DNA from: Tulasnella sp. 424
Lineage: Eukaryota > Basidiomycota > Agaricomycetes > Cantharellales > Tulasnellaceae
Direction: 5' to 3'
NCBI GenBank assembly: GCA_019633425.1
Contig: WSUB01000007.1
Location: forward strand, 434,001 to 498,000
DNA: 64,000 nt
Shown: positions 10,550 through 21,101 of the stretch, piece by piece
Layout of the letters: each line of letters begins with the position of its first letter
How positions within the stretch are numbered: the stretch's first letter is position 1
Notes under the pieces: generated by a model
Told to the model about the DNA's origin: nothing
Database searches by the model: none
What the model saw: only the letters and a program-made list of their open reading frames with translations
Translations under genes and position numbers: made by a program

Positions 10550-12859
10550 ATGTCCGACAACGCTCCCCCAGCCGCAAAGCCCGAGGAAACAACGCCTGCT
10601 GCTCCAGCCGAGGCAACTGCTCCGACGGTGGAAGCAATTGCTGAATCTTCATCTGCTCAGCTGTGAGTGAATAATTCGTTTGGTCCCAAATCCCGGCTAG
10701 CGAGCACCCGTGTTCTGCTAGGGAGGGCAAGGCACCACCTAAGAACGAGTTGAAGCGTTTAGCAAAGCAAGCTGAGAAGGAGAAGAAAGCAGCTGAGAAG
10801 GCCACTAAACAGGCTGAATTGAAAGCTGAGAAGGCCGCTAAACAGGCCGAATTGAAAGCTGCGAAGGCTGCCGCGGATATGGTGGGTGATTTGGTGTACG
10901 GTGCAGGAAATCCCTACCGACGCGATGGGGGTTATGCAGGATTTCGCAGCTCAAAACTATGGTGCGCTTCCATTAAATAAATCACAGGAGCGGACAGGTG
11001 AAGAACTATCAGGGTGTCAGTCCCCTTGAAAGTGTTATGGTGACACAGGTGCACTTGAAGGTCGTGAGCGGATCCAGATCGCCAACCTAACCGACGCCGA
11101 CGTTGGAAAGACCGTTCTGTTCCGCGCTCGAGTCCAAACGTCTCGACCCCAGGGCAAAATGGTATTCATGCACCTCCGTCAGCGCCTCGACTCGATCCAA
11201 GCTCTCGTTCTCCAACAGGTGGAGCTGGTGTCGAAGCAGATGGTGAAATGGGCTGGAACGATTGTCGACGAGAGCATCGTTCTCGTAGAAGGGGTTTGCC
11301 AGACTCCCGTGAAGCCAATCAAGAATACAACCGTTAGCAGCATCGAGATCCTTGTCAGAAAGGTACGTGAGTAGGAATCGTCTGAGAGATATTGCGGTCT
11401 GACGGTAGCGCTGTCCTCATGTATAGATCCATGTCATTGCGACGGTTGATGGTCGTCTGCCGTTCTCTTTCGACGATGCCTCGAGACCCGAAGACATGTA
11501 CGAAAAGGAAGATGCTCGGCTTAACAAGATCCTGCTTTACACACGACTGAACAACCGTGTATTTGATCTACGCGTAACGGTTCATTTATTTGGCGGCGTC
11601 GAAGTGCCGGCTTCACCGATTTGCCTGTAGACGTCAACGAATCAAGCTATTTTCACCATCCAAGCGGCCGTGACTCGGTTATTCAGGGAACATTTGGAGT
11701 CGCAAGGCTTTATCGACATCCATAGCCCCAAACTCCAGGGCGCTGCAACGGAGTCTGGAGCCTCTGTGTTTAAGGTGACTTACTTCAAAGGTAAGCCGAC
11801 AGTTGCTCCCGATCCTCTAGCTCTGACAATAATGGGGACTTAGGCGAGGCGTTCTTGGCACAAAGTCCTCAGCTTGCCAAGCAGATGGCCATCGCTGCTG
11901 ACTTTGAACGTGTCTACGAGATTGGACCCGGTACGGACATATAGACGAAGCTGAGGGTGAAGATAGCGTTCTAACCTCGCATATCCCAATCTAGTCTTCC
12001 GCGCCGAGGATCCGCTTACTCACCAACATATGACCGAGTTCACGGGTCTCGATCTGGAAATGGTAATCGAGGAGCATTACCACGAGGTCGTCGACGTGTT
12101 GGACAGTATGTTGCTGAACATCTTCAGAGGTCTTGAGACCCAGTGCGCAAAGGAGGTCGAGATCGTTTCCAAACAATTCCCATGCGAACCGTTTAAATTT
12201 CTGGACAAGACTTTGAGGCTAGGTTGGAAGGAGGGGTTGGCGATCTTGAGGGAGGGTGGTGTGAAGCTTCCGGATCCAGAATTCGAGGACCTGAGGTATG
12301 GACCGCGGTTCTATAACTCTAAATAATGTTACACTGCACAGCTCCTCCTAGTATCCAACACGAGAAAGTCCTCGGGAAACTCGTTAGGGAGAAATACGGA
12401 ACGGATTATTATATTCTCGACAAGTTCCCAGCGGCTGTTCGGCCATTCTATACCATGCCTGACGCTACCGACCCAGTACGTTCTCGTGTTGTTTTCTTAG
12501 CCCCCCTCCCGCTTATATCGAGTAAACCAGCACTACTCCAACTCTTACGATTTCTTCATGCGGGGCGAGGAAATTCTGTCCGGCGCTCAGCGTATCCACG
12601 ACCCAGCGTTTTTGACGAAGCGGATGCAGGAATGCGGAGTCGATCCTGCCAGCAGGAGAGAATATCTGTATGCGTTCAAGGTTGGAGCACCACCACACGG
12701 TGGAGGAGGTATTGGTAAGTTTCAGTAGACGATGAACCGTGCGGTACGCTCATAGTACCCAACGCAGGTCTGGAGCGAGTGGTGATGCAATACTTGAAGT
12801 TGGGCAACATCCGGAGGGCGTCGATGTTCCCTCGTGATTCTAGACGACTGGAACCATAG
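10550..12859 (+). CDS. aspartyl-tRNA synthetase paralogue (copy 2)
   Basis: Eleven exons: 10550-10662, 10722-10881, 10940-10997, 11049-11362, 11427-11573, 11631-11790, 11844-11930, 11995-12295, 12352-12475, 12531-12714, 12768-12859; 579 residues, no stop. The intron positions are the same as in copy 1. The Lys/Ala helix has a duplicated 11-residue step ([11 protein letters not shown]; 33 bases). Several residues conserved in AspRS differ: LLDTRL is LLYTRL, the motif 2 loop [10 protein letters not shown] is [16 protein letters not shown] is [15 protein letters not shown] is HYSNSYDFF, and the C-terminal RDPRR is RDSRR. Motif 3 (GLERV) and [11 protein letters not shown] are intact. The exon 3/4 junction is canonical here. 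Conserved-site changes suggest loss or change of charging activity; copy 1 looks better preserved in the catalytic core. Confidence 0.8.
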
Positions 12860-13109
12860 ACTCTTTGTATATTAACGCAACTTGAGTACCAATTCGAAGT
12901 TTTCCTCTCCTCTCATCTAATCTGATAACTTTGAGATCTACCAAATGGGGTAAGACGAAACGTTCCCATTGGCAAGCCCGAAACGTGCCTGGGAAATTGC
13001 CAGCTGCCGAGTTCGACCGACTTCATCGCAATTATTTCTTTTATAACTACAAACACTCCATTCCCTTCCCATTCCCTACTCTTGTATCCCCCCCCTTCCT
13101 CTACTCGCA
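12860..13109. promoter_or_regulatory. AspRS 3' flank and aminotransferase promoter region
   Basis: The first 140 bases match the 3' flank of AspRS copy 1. After about 13001 the sequence is unique and pyrimidine rich (ttcccttcccattccc, cccccccttcc), ending 3 bases before the aminotransferase ATG. Confidence 0.4.
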
Positions 13110-15052
13110 ATGCTAACTGTTGTTGCTCGCCGACAAGCCATTCCCAAGGCTGCTCGCTTTATTTCTGCTTGGGCTGCCGTGCCTCAAGGTCCCCCGGACC
13201 CAATCCTGGGTGCGTCTCGTGCTCAAGCCGGTCCCTACTTACCTTGACACGTACTTACACGGCTTGAGTAGGTATTACCGAGGCCTTCAAGGCCGACAAG
13301 GACCCCAAGAAGATCAACTTGGGTGTTGGCGCGTACCGAGTGCGTTCATCGCGTTTCTCAACTCGGCCGAACAATGTTGATATTTAGACTGCATTTGCCT
13401 AGGACGACAATGGCAAGCCATACGTTCTTCCCAGTGTCCAGAAGGTACCAATGCCTGCCACACGCTGAAACACTCCAGATTCTAACCAGCACCTGTGTAT
13501 TAAATAGGCCGAGGAGATCCTGGCTGCCGCAAAGGGTGATAAGGAATACCTGCCCATCACCGGTCTTGCCAATTTCACCGGCGCTGCTGCCAAGCTCGCC
13601 TACGGAGCTGATAGCGCTGCATTACAGGAAGGCAGGGTAAATCATTTATTTCATTTCCTCGAACTGGTTATTACGTATGGATTGTCCAGATGTTGAACGC
13701 GTTTCCCTCCATTTGCAGATTGCTGTTACCCAATCAATCTCTGGTACCGGTGCTCTCCGCATTGGTGGCGCCTTCCTTGCCAGACACTACCCTCATTCCA
13801 AGACTATCTACCTTCCTGTTCCCTCATGGGGCAACCATACCCCCATCTTCCGTGATTCCGGCCTTGAAGTCAAGGGCTACCGCTACTTTGACAAGAAGAC
13901 CGTTGGATTGGACTTTGACGGCTTGGTCGAGGATCTCAAGGTTAGGATTCAAGGTTCCTATACGACAGCAATAAGCTAAACCGCGTTATTTAGAATGCCC
14001 CAGAGAAGAGCATCGTCCTTCTGCACGCTTGTGCTCACAACCCCACTGGTACGGTCAAATACAGTAATAATAAACGAAGGTACAGGCTAATCAATGGATT
14101 GTAGGTGTCGATCCTACTCCCGAGCAATGGAAGAAGATCTCCGACGTTATTAAGGCGAGTTAGTCTTCGAGTGATTAGCGAGGCGCGTTGAATAACCTTC
14201 ATGCCTCTCAACAACAGGAGAAGCAACTCTTCCCCTTCTTTGACATGGCCTACCAAGGCTTCGCATCTGGCAACACTACTCGTGACGCCTTCGCTGTCCG
14301 CTATTTCGTCGAGCAGGGTCACCAAGTCGTCTTGGCCCAGAGTTTCGCTAAGGTGATTAACCTAATTGAGGAACTGTCGACATCACGACCTCACGCAGTC
14401 GAAATAATTTCAGAACATGGGTCTCTACGCCGAGCGTGTTGGCGCTTTCTCCATCGTTACCAGCTCTCCCGAAGAAAAGGCTCGTGTCGACAGCCAACTG
14501 AAGATCGTCATCCGCCCCATGTATTCAAACCCTCCAATTCACGGTGCTCGTGTCGCTGGAACCATCTTGAACGACGCCCAGCTTTACACGCAATGGTACG
14601 TTCTTCAACTGTATCGGGCGAGTTGTGTGGCTCAATGAGCCTTACAGGGAGGGCGAAGTCAAGGGCATGGCCGATCGAATCATTAGCATGCGTGACACTC
14701 TTTATAACAAGCTCACCAACGATTACAAGACTCCCGGAGAATGGGGCCACATCAAGTCTCAGATCGGCATGTTCAGGTACGAGCTTGCAAGGCAGCCAAA
14801 TACCGCTCCCTATTGACTGACAATGGCTTCCAGCTTTACCGGCTTGAGACCCGAGCAAACCAAGGCGCTCGCTGAGAAGGCTCATATCTACATGACTGGT
14901 GATGGTCGTATTTCGATGGCTGGTTTGAACGCGCACAACCTCGACTACTTTGCCGAGAGTACGTGGTATTGCAGCAGCGTGTCGAACAAATGTGGAATCT
15001 AACATCCTATCCCTTTGCAGGTGTTTCTGCCGTCGTCAAGGGTAACCTATAG
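13110..15052 (+). CDS. AAT1: aspartate aminotransferase, mitochondrial
   Basis: Twelve exons: 13110-13209, 13272-13339, 13403-13444, 13508-13636, 13719-13940, 13994-14048, 14105-14154, 14218-14352, 14414-14595, 14648-14776, 14834-14958, 15021-15052; 422 residues, the usual length. A PLP enzyme that interconverts aspartate/2-oxoglutarate and oxaloacetate/glutamate. The start [20 protein letters not shown] is an amphipathic, Arg-rich mitochondrial presequence. Signature segments are present: [64 protein letters not shown], the Schiff-base lysine in [15 protein letters not shown], and RPMYSNPP. The intron after exon 7 starts with GC (AAG|GCGAGT) instead of GT; frame and family alignment ([15 protein letters not shown]) require it. 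It is present only in the downstream copy of the duplicated block and is convergent with SURF1. Confidence 0.93.
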
Positions 15053-15167
15053 AGTATTAATCGTAGACCTATACCCATTACAGCGGAATAAAACGTGCCC
15101 TCGATCGAGTGGGGATTCTATTCTAGCATTTTATTCCCTAATCAGAGACGACCTAGTTCGTATTTGG

Positions 15168-16233
15168 TCACCGGAATCTAGCGTGTGTGGGCTTTCTTAG
15201 GCGTAGCCAGAACATCACGGATGTTACAGCCGAAAGCGAATACCTTTGAGGGCACGATTAGTGAGGGCAATTGGCGTTAGACAGGCAGACGAACCATATA
15301 ACGGCGTATGTAGCATGCTCATTCCTCAGGTCGGCTTTGGGTGGTCGACCTATTGGTACTCCTCGCTTCATATCCGCGAGGTGTTGGGCGATGTCACTCT
15401 CTGGGGAGGGCTCACTTAATTAGTATGCAGTCTGTGAATGATGACGAAGGATGCACGTACGGTCCAAAGCCTCCACCAGGACAGGCTGAACACTAGCCTT
15501 ACTGCCTCCAGCATATTCAACGAGTTGAACAATATCGGGCCAGTACCATAATCCCTTCTCGGGCTGATTCTCCGGTGTGAATGCATTGCTCTTTGGTTGA
15601 AGTCGGAGCATTCCGGTCACTTCCACTTCACCTTCCACACGCGTTTCAGGATCAGAATTATCACGAGCTGCTTCCGCCCTGTCCTTCTTGACGAAACCAC
15701 GGTCGACGATGATTGTGGAAGCGTCCGGCCGCTGAAGAGGGGTCACGACGTTGTATCCTCCTTCGTTTTCACGAACTTTGGGACCGATGAGGACAGAATG
15801 TGCGTGATCCCAAATCCCTTTAACCGTGACTCGGCGCCATTCGAATTCCGGGAGGGCCCCAGTGCTAAAGCCAGGGTGAGAAAAGTTAGATATGCTCCCG
15901 TTTCAAACGCCTCTCCGAAGGACGAAGTACTCACTTGATAATTCGAGGAAGATCCATGGGGGGTTTAGCCAGCTGATCCTCCAACTCTTCAATAAGCTTG
16001 AGCTTCCATTGTAGACGATATATCTGCCATGTTCCGAGCCCGAAGGTGAAGACGGGGATGAAGCCAATTAAGAGCTTCCAGGGTGAGGTCCAACCGGTCA
16101 CTTTCCGCTGAAAGCGCGGGTTGAACGAAGCTGGCTCGCTGTGAACATATGCAGCTCTTAACGAGGTCGGTGAAGCCAAGCGGTAAGGCTTCAATATTGG
16201 ACGTCGCAGCAAGAGTGTCGGTGGCCGAAACAT
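15168..16233 (-). CDS. SHY1: SURF1, cytochrome c oxidase assembly protein
   Basis: Four exons on the minus strand: 16233-15935, 15864-15457, 15414-15295, 15243-15168; 300 residues. A mitochondrial inner-membrane factor for complex IV assembly (yeast Shy1). The start MFRPPTLLLRRPILKPYRLA is a basic presequence. TM1 is in WKLLIGFIPVFTFGLGTWQI, followed by the family motif GTWQIYRLQWKLKLIEELE. The intermembrane domain includes FEWRRVTVKGIWDH, EGGYNVVTPL, IIVDRGFVKKD, EGEVEVTGMLRL, GLWYWPDI and KRGVPIGRPPKADLRNEHA. TM2 is YAVIWYSLSAVTSVMFWLR, near the end. The last two introns were placed to keep this C-terminus (donors GTGCAT and GTTCGT are weak). The start is 161 bases from SLA2, divergent; the 3' end converges with the aminotransferase. 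Confidence 0.88.
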
Positions 16234-16394
16234 TTTGGGCTTTCCGTATAATGCGCGAGGATGAACCGTGGGATGGAGATCGACTGGCGTCATATTCACT
16301 CCTCCGCAGAACCTGCTTCCGTCCAGCCTCTCCTTCCTCTCAAACACCACCCTAGATATCCACTCGCAATGTAGGTTAGAGTGCTGGAGCTAAG
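16234..16394. promoter_or_regulatory. divergent promoter SURF1 / SLA2
   Basis: Only 161 bases separate the two start codons. The SLA2-side half is the part that also survives upstream of the truncated SLA2 paralogue at 7560-7661. Confidence 0.4.
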
Positions 16395-19300
16395 ATGAGT
16401 CTAACTGACCAGCGGCGCTCCCCGTCCAGGTTTTCTGGAGGAGGAGGAAGAGCGCGGCAGACCGACTTTGATGACCCAAGAGACAGCGTCCATTATCCAA
16501 CCCGTCCTGTAGACAAGGACAAGGCCGAGGCCGAGCTTACCATCAACATCAAGAAGGCTACCAGTCCTGAAGAGTCAGCGCCGAAACAAAAGCACGTCCG
16601 GAGTGAGTCCTGATAAAACGCCTGCGGGCTACATCCAACCAAGATGTCCTAATCCCGACTGGTGCTGCGCTCGCCACTGCCCGCAGAATGCATCGTCTAT
16701 ACCTGGGATTATCACTCGTCGTTGTCAATATGGACAGGCCTACGTGTCCAGCCAATTCTGTCTGATGAAGTCCAAACGTTCAAGGCGCTCATCGTCGTGC
16801 ACAAGGTGTTGCAGGAAGGGCATCCTATCGTAAGCTATTGCGGGGCAAGTGCCACAGCCTCAATGCTCACCACCCGGGCTATATGTAGACCATCAAGGAG
16901 GGCCAAGGCCAAACGAGTTGGTTGGAGACGTGTGCCAGAACTGTTAGTTCTGACGGGCAAAAAGGTGACCCCGAGGCTTCGCGTTGCAGAAGTCGGAACT
17001 GACGTTCAAGTCATTGCAGGTTACGGGGCTCTCATCCGCGCTTATGTCTCGTTCATTCTTTCCAAGCTACGGTTCCATCGTTCCCATCCTGAGTTCAACG
17101 GTCTATTCGAGTACGAGGAATACGTCAGCTTGAAGGGCATTGATGACCCCAATCAGGGGTGAGTAACAGCTGGATGTCCTCGGATGAACTGAGGTGACCA
17201 ACATCAATTCGTAGATATGAAACGATTACGGACCTCATGAACCTGCAGGACCAGATCGAGTCTTTCCAAAAGCTGATCTTTGCTCATTTCCGGCACTCCG
17301 CGAACAACGAATGCCGTATCTCGGCATTGGTGCCACTTGTCAAGGAAAGCTACGGGATTTATAGGTTCATTACCAGCATGCTGCGTGCTATGTACAGAAG
17401 TACGTGTCTTCCGCAGCCTCTCCTGGACCTCTCTACTTAACCGGCTGCATTACCAGGGACTGACGATCGGGATGCCCTCGAGCCACTTCGTCAACGGTAT
17501 AATTCCCAACACTACTCACTCCGGAAATTCTACTACGAATGCTCCAATCTCAAATATCTTACCGGATTGATTAATGTTCCCAAATTGGGCCAGGTATGAG
17601 CACACCGTTGCGTCCTTAATGGGATCTAACTGCTGCACCTGTCATCCCCAGGACCCACCGAATCTCTTGGATAGCGGCGGTGCTGTACCAGATCTTCCAA
17701 ATCGACCAACTACCACTAAACCGCCCGCAACTCCGGATCCTGTGGAGAATGCTGACTCGGCGATGGTCGCTGAGCAAGCTCGGATGTTGAAGGAGTACGA
17801 AGACAAGCAGGCATCCCTCCAAGCCGCTCGACTAGCCGAGGAGCAGAAAGCCAGGGATGCTGAAGCTGCGCGCCTACGTGAATTTGAAGAGCTGCAAAGA
17901 CAGCAGGCGGAGCGAGAGCGACTCGCTCAGGAGGAGTTACTCCGTCAGCAACAAATGCAAGCGCAGATGCAGCAGATGCATATGAATGACTACAACGGCC
18001 AGCGGATGCAAGAAATCGAGAGGGAGATGTTGGCTATGCGTGGACAGTACGAACGCGATCAGATGATGCTGGAGCAATACGATCAAGTAGGTCTTGACCA
18101 TACGACCTCACAAAAATGGTTGCACTGAGACATGGGCCTTTTAGCGGGTCAAAGGTCTCGAGAGTGAACTTGCAACAATGACTGCCCACGCTGGCTCGCA
18201 ACTGCTCTCCAAGGACGAACTCATTAAGCAGCTCACAGAGCAAGTCAACCACTGGCGCAACAAGTACGAGGCCTTGGCGAAGCTCTACACTCAACTCCGG
18301 GGGGAGCATTTGGACATGCTCGGCAAGTTCAAGCAGTTCCAACTGAAGGCCAATTCCGCTCAGGAGGCGATTGACAAGATGGAGAGGATGGAGAGGGATA
18401 TGAAGGCCAAGAACTTGGAATTGGCGGATATGATCAGGGAGAGGGACCGTGCGAGGTTTGATGTGGATCGGTTGAAGGGGGTAGGGATTTTGATTGCGCT
18501 TGGTAGCGGCCCTCTTCATTGCTGACACACATTGATCCATAGAGCCAAAAAGAGGAAGTCGAGCGGCTCCGGCGCGACTTGCGCTTTGCCAACGAACGCG
18601 CAGAAGATGCGACACGCAACAAGAGCCAGGAGGTCGGTGGCATGCTGGCCAAGTATAACAGGCAACTGAACGAGCTCGAAGAGTCTTTGCGAGTACGTTT
18701 GCAGACATTGAGATCCTCGTATCTAAGCTCACCGCCCGGCCTCCTTTTCAGTCCAAGCAAATTCAGATCGAAGATCTCTTGCGTCAGGTCGATGAAAAGT
18801 CTCATGAAATCGAGAGGATCAAAGAAGAGAAGGATCAGGAAATCGAAATTGCAGAGGAAGGCATGACCACTGCGTTGACGCAACTCGCAGACATTCAGCA
18901 GGCGAGACATCCCCCCTGAGCTTGCGCCGTTAAGCTTCTAATTTTGGGTTGGCTCTCCATTTAGACGCAAGGCCTCACGGACCAGGCTCTTAATGCACAG
19001 ATTGACACGCTCATCTTGGATAACCGCAAGAAGCTCAATCAGATCATCGGTTGGTGTAATTTACTCAGCCTGAAATTCTCAGGTTTTAACGCGTTCCACC
19101 TCTAGATTCCATCTTCCAGGCATGCGTACAGAAGGTGGACGACGCTATCTACGAGCTCGAGTCGCCTGCTGGAACCGGCAATCAAAACGCTACGCCGGAG
19201 TACGTGCTCTCGATGATCGAGAAGTGTGTGGGCAATGCCACCGAATTCGCCACAGTCTTCAGCCTGTACCTTGGTGGTGAAGTTGGAGGTGACCACGTCG

Positions 19301-20346
19301 AGGTTATTAAGGCGGCCAACGAATACGCTCAGACATTGTCCGACGTTCTCATCAACTCGAAGGGCCTCACACGTCTGTTGGAGGAAGATTCAACTATCGA
19401 CCGCTTAACCGCTGTTGCCAAATCGGCTGGTGACATCGGGTTGCGATTCTTCATTAACCTTCAATCGTACAAGCTCGACTTGATCCAGTCAGCGTCTGCG
19501 AAAAAGGAGATCCCGATGAGGAACAACATGGAAGCAAGGAGCTCGCTTACGAGGTTGTCGGAGACGGTGGAGGCGCTGATCCCCAAGGCCAAGAGCAGTT
19601 CTCTCGCCAAGACGAACGGGGACATCGGCGATGTTGTCGAGGCTGAGATGTTGGGAGCTGCTAGGGCCATCGAGGCTGCTACTCAACGCCTGCAGGAGCT
19701 GATGAGTCGGCCGAGAGACTCGTCGAGGTACAGTGCTGTGGACTTGCAAGTGCACGACTCCATCCTGGCGGCTGCCATGGCCATCACGAATGCGATCGCG
19801 CGGTTGATCCAAGCAGCCACGGAATCTCAGCAGGAGATCGTCGCTCAGGGAAGAGGGTCGAGCTCGGCACAACAGTTCTACAAGAAAAACAACCGTTGGA
19901 CGGAAGGGTTGATTTCCGCAGCAAAAGCTGTCGCATACGCCACAACGCTTCTCATCGAAAGTGCCGACGGTGTCCTGTCAGGAACGCATTCCCTGGAGCA
20001 GCTCATCGTAGCTTCTAATGAAGTGTCATCTGCGACTGCGCAGTTGGTTGCCGCATCGCGTGTCAAGGCTTCGTTGATGTCGAAGACACAAGATCGGCTG
20101 GAGATGGCCGCCCGTGCCGTTACCGAAGCCTGCAAAGCGCTCGTTCGACAGGTCAAGGCGATTACTACCAAGCAGCTTAACGATGAGCAGTTGCCAGATT
20201 ACGGCCAGATGGCGATTCACGAGTTCAAGGTTCGGGAGATGGAGCAACAGGTGGAGATCTTGAAGTTGGAGAAGGACTTGGGTGCGGCGCGACATCGGTT
20301 GGGAGCCATGCGGAGAGCTGGATATCATGCGACCGAGGAGGAATGA
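16395..20346 (+). CDS. SLA2: SLA2/End4 (HIP1-type) endocytic adaptor, full length
   Basis: Twelve exons: 16395-16602, 16687-16829, 16889-16964, 17020-17158, 17215-17399, 17457-17593, 17652-18086, 18145-18480, 18543-18692, 18752-18901, 18965-19049, 19106-20346; 1094 residues, normal for the family. It couples PI(4,5)P2-membrane and clathrin to actin during endocytosis. ANTH domain at about residues 45-300 (TINIKKATSPEESAPKQKHV, KCIVYTWDYHSS, HKVLQEGHP). Central coiled coil at about 340-680, rich in Gln and Glu. The C-terminal talin-like I/LWEQ module spans about residues 690-1080, with internal pseudo-repeats such as RAIEAATQRLQELMSRPRDS and ARAVTEACKALVRQVKAI. The intron at 18902-18964 begins with GC (CAG|GCGAGA); reading through gives an in-frame TGA, so splicing is needed. 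A truncated paralogue is at 7662-10151. Confidence 0.92.
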
Positions 20347-21101
20347 TTCTGCCGTTTACAGATACCTGCGATCTCGAGCGTACTCATACTATTCCGGAAA
20401 TGGTCTATACAAAACTAATCAATCGTCGGGGAATCGGGAGTTGTGTGGCATAAAGACTTCTCCGGCGCCTGTTGTGAATCTCACGAGTGCGGCAGTTGCA
20501 ATGAAAATCTTCTAACGCCGTCATGGATCTCTTTTCGTGACCCGGTGGGGGAGGATTGCCGGACACCGTACGATGGTGGGATGCCAAGGATTACCCGAAG
20601 GGAGTAAGGAGGGAAGAGTGTGTTATGTCAGCAAGCGATGTCCCTGCCAACGCTCCCAACGCGAGGATCTGGAATCCCGTTTGTTCTGTCTTCTTACCGA
20701 CGGTGACACGCGACGGAGTGAAAGAGAATGGCTTGTACCGTGTCTCGCTAAAGGGTTGCCAACACAGAGCGGCGTAGAAATTCCCAGACCCTATACACGT
20801 AACTAAGCTGCGGGTCTTGGCAAAGGCACTTGGCACCCTTTAAATTCCCTTGCCACGATCCCTTCTTCTTCCTCCTCCCTAAGGTGGTCCATCTCCTCCC
20901 CTCTTCCTTTCCTCTTCCTCTCCTTTTCAGAGCACACTCAGGCCCAGGTGGTCTTTTCTCGACGACACTCTCTTTCACGCTACTCTTTTTTTTTTCATTC
21001 CTTTTCGTTCCCTACACACTTGACGTGTGCTCTGAATTCTCTTTCACCCACCCACAAAAACCAAGCCATTCTCTTTTACCCCAGTTGATTGACTCAACAT
21101 C
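20347..21101. other. intergenic, subtilase promoter
   Basis: An open frame of 89 codons at 20537 shows no domain. The last 230 bases are strongly C/T rich on the plus strand (ccttcttcttcctcctccc, ctcctcccctcttcctttcc), typical of highly expressed fungal promoters. A ttttttttt run lies near 20988. Confidence 0.4.

Noticed and set aside
20537..20806. 89-codon frame between SLA2 and the subtilase
   Set aside because: No domain or splice context, and it competes with equally long frames in other phases.
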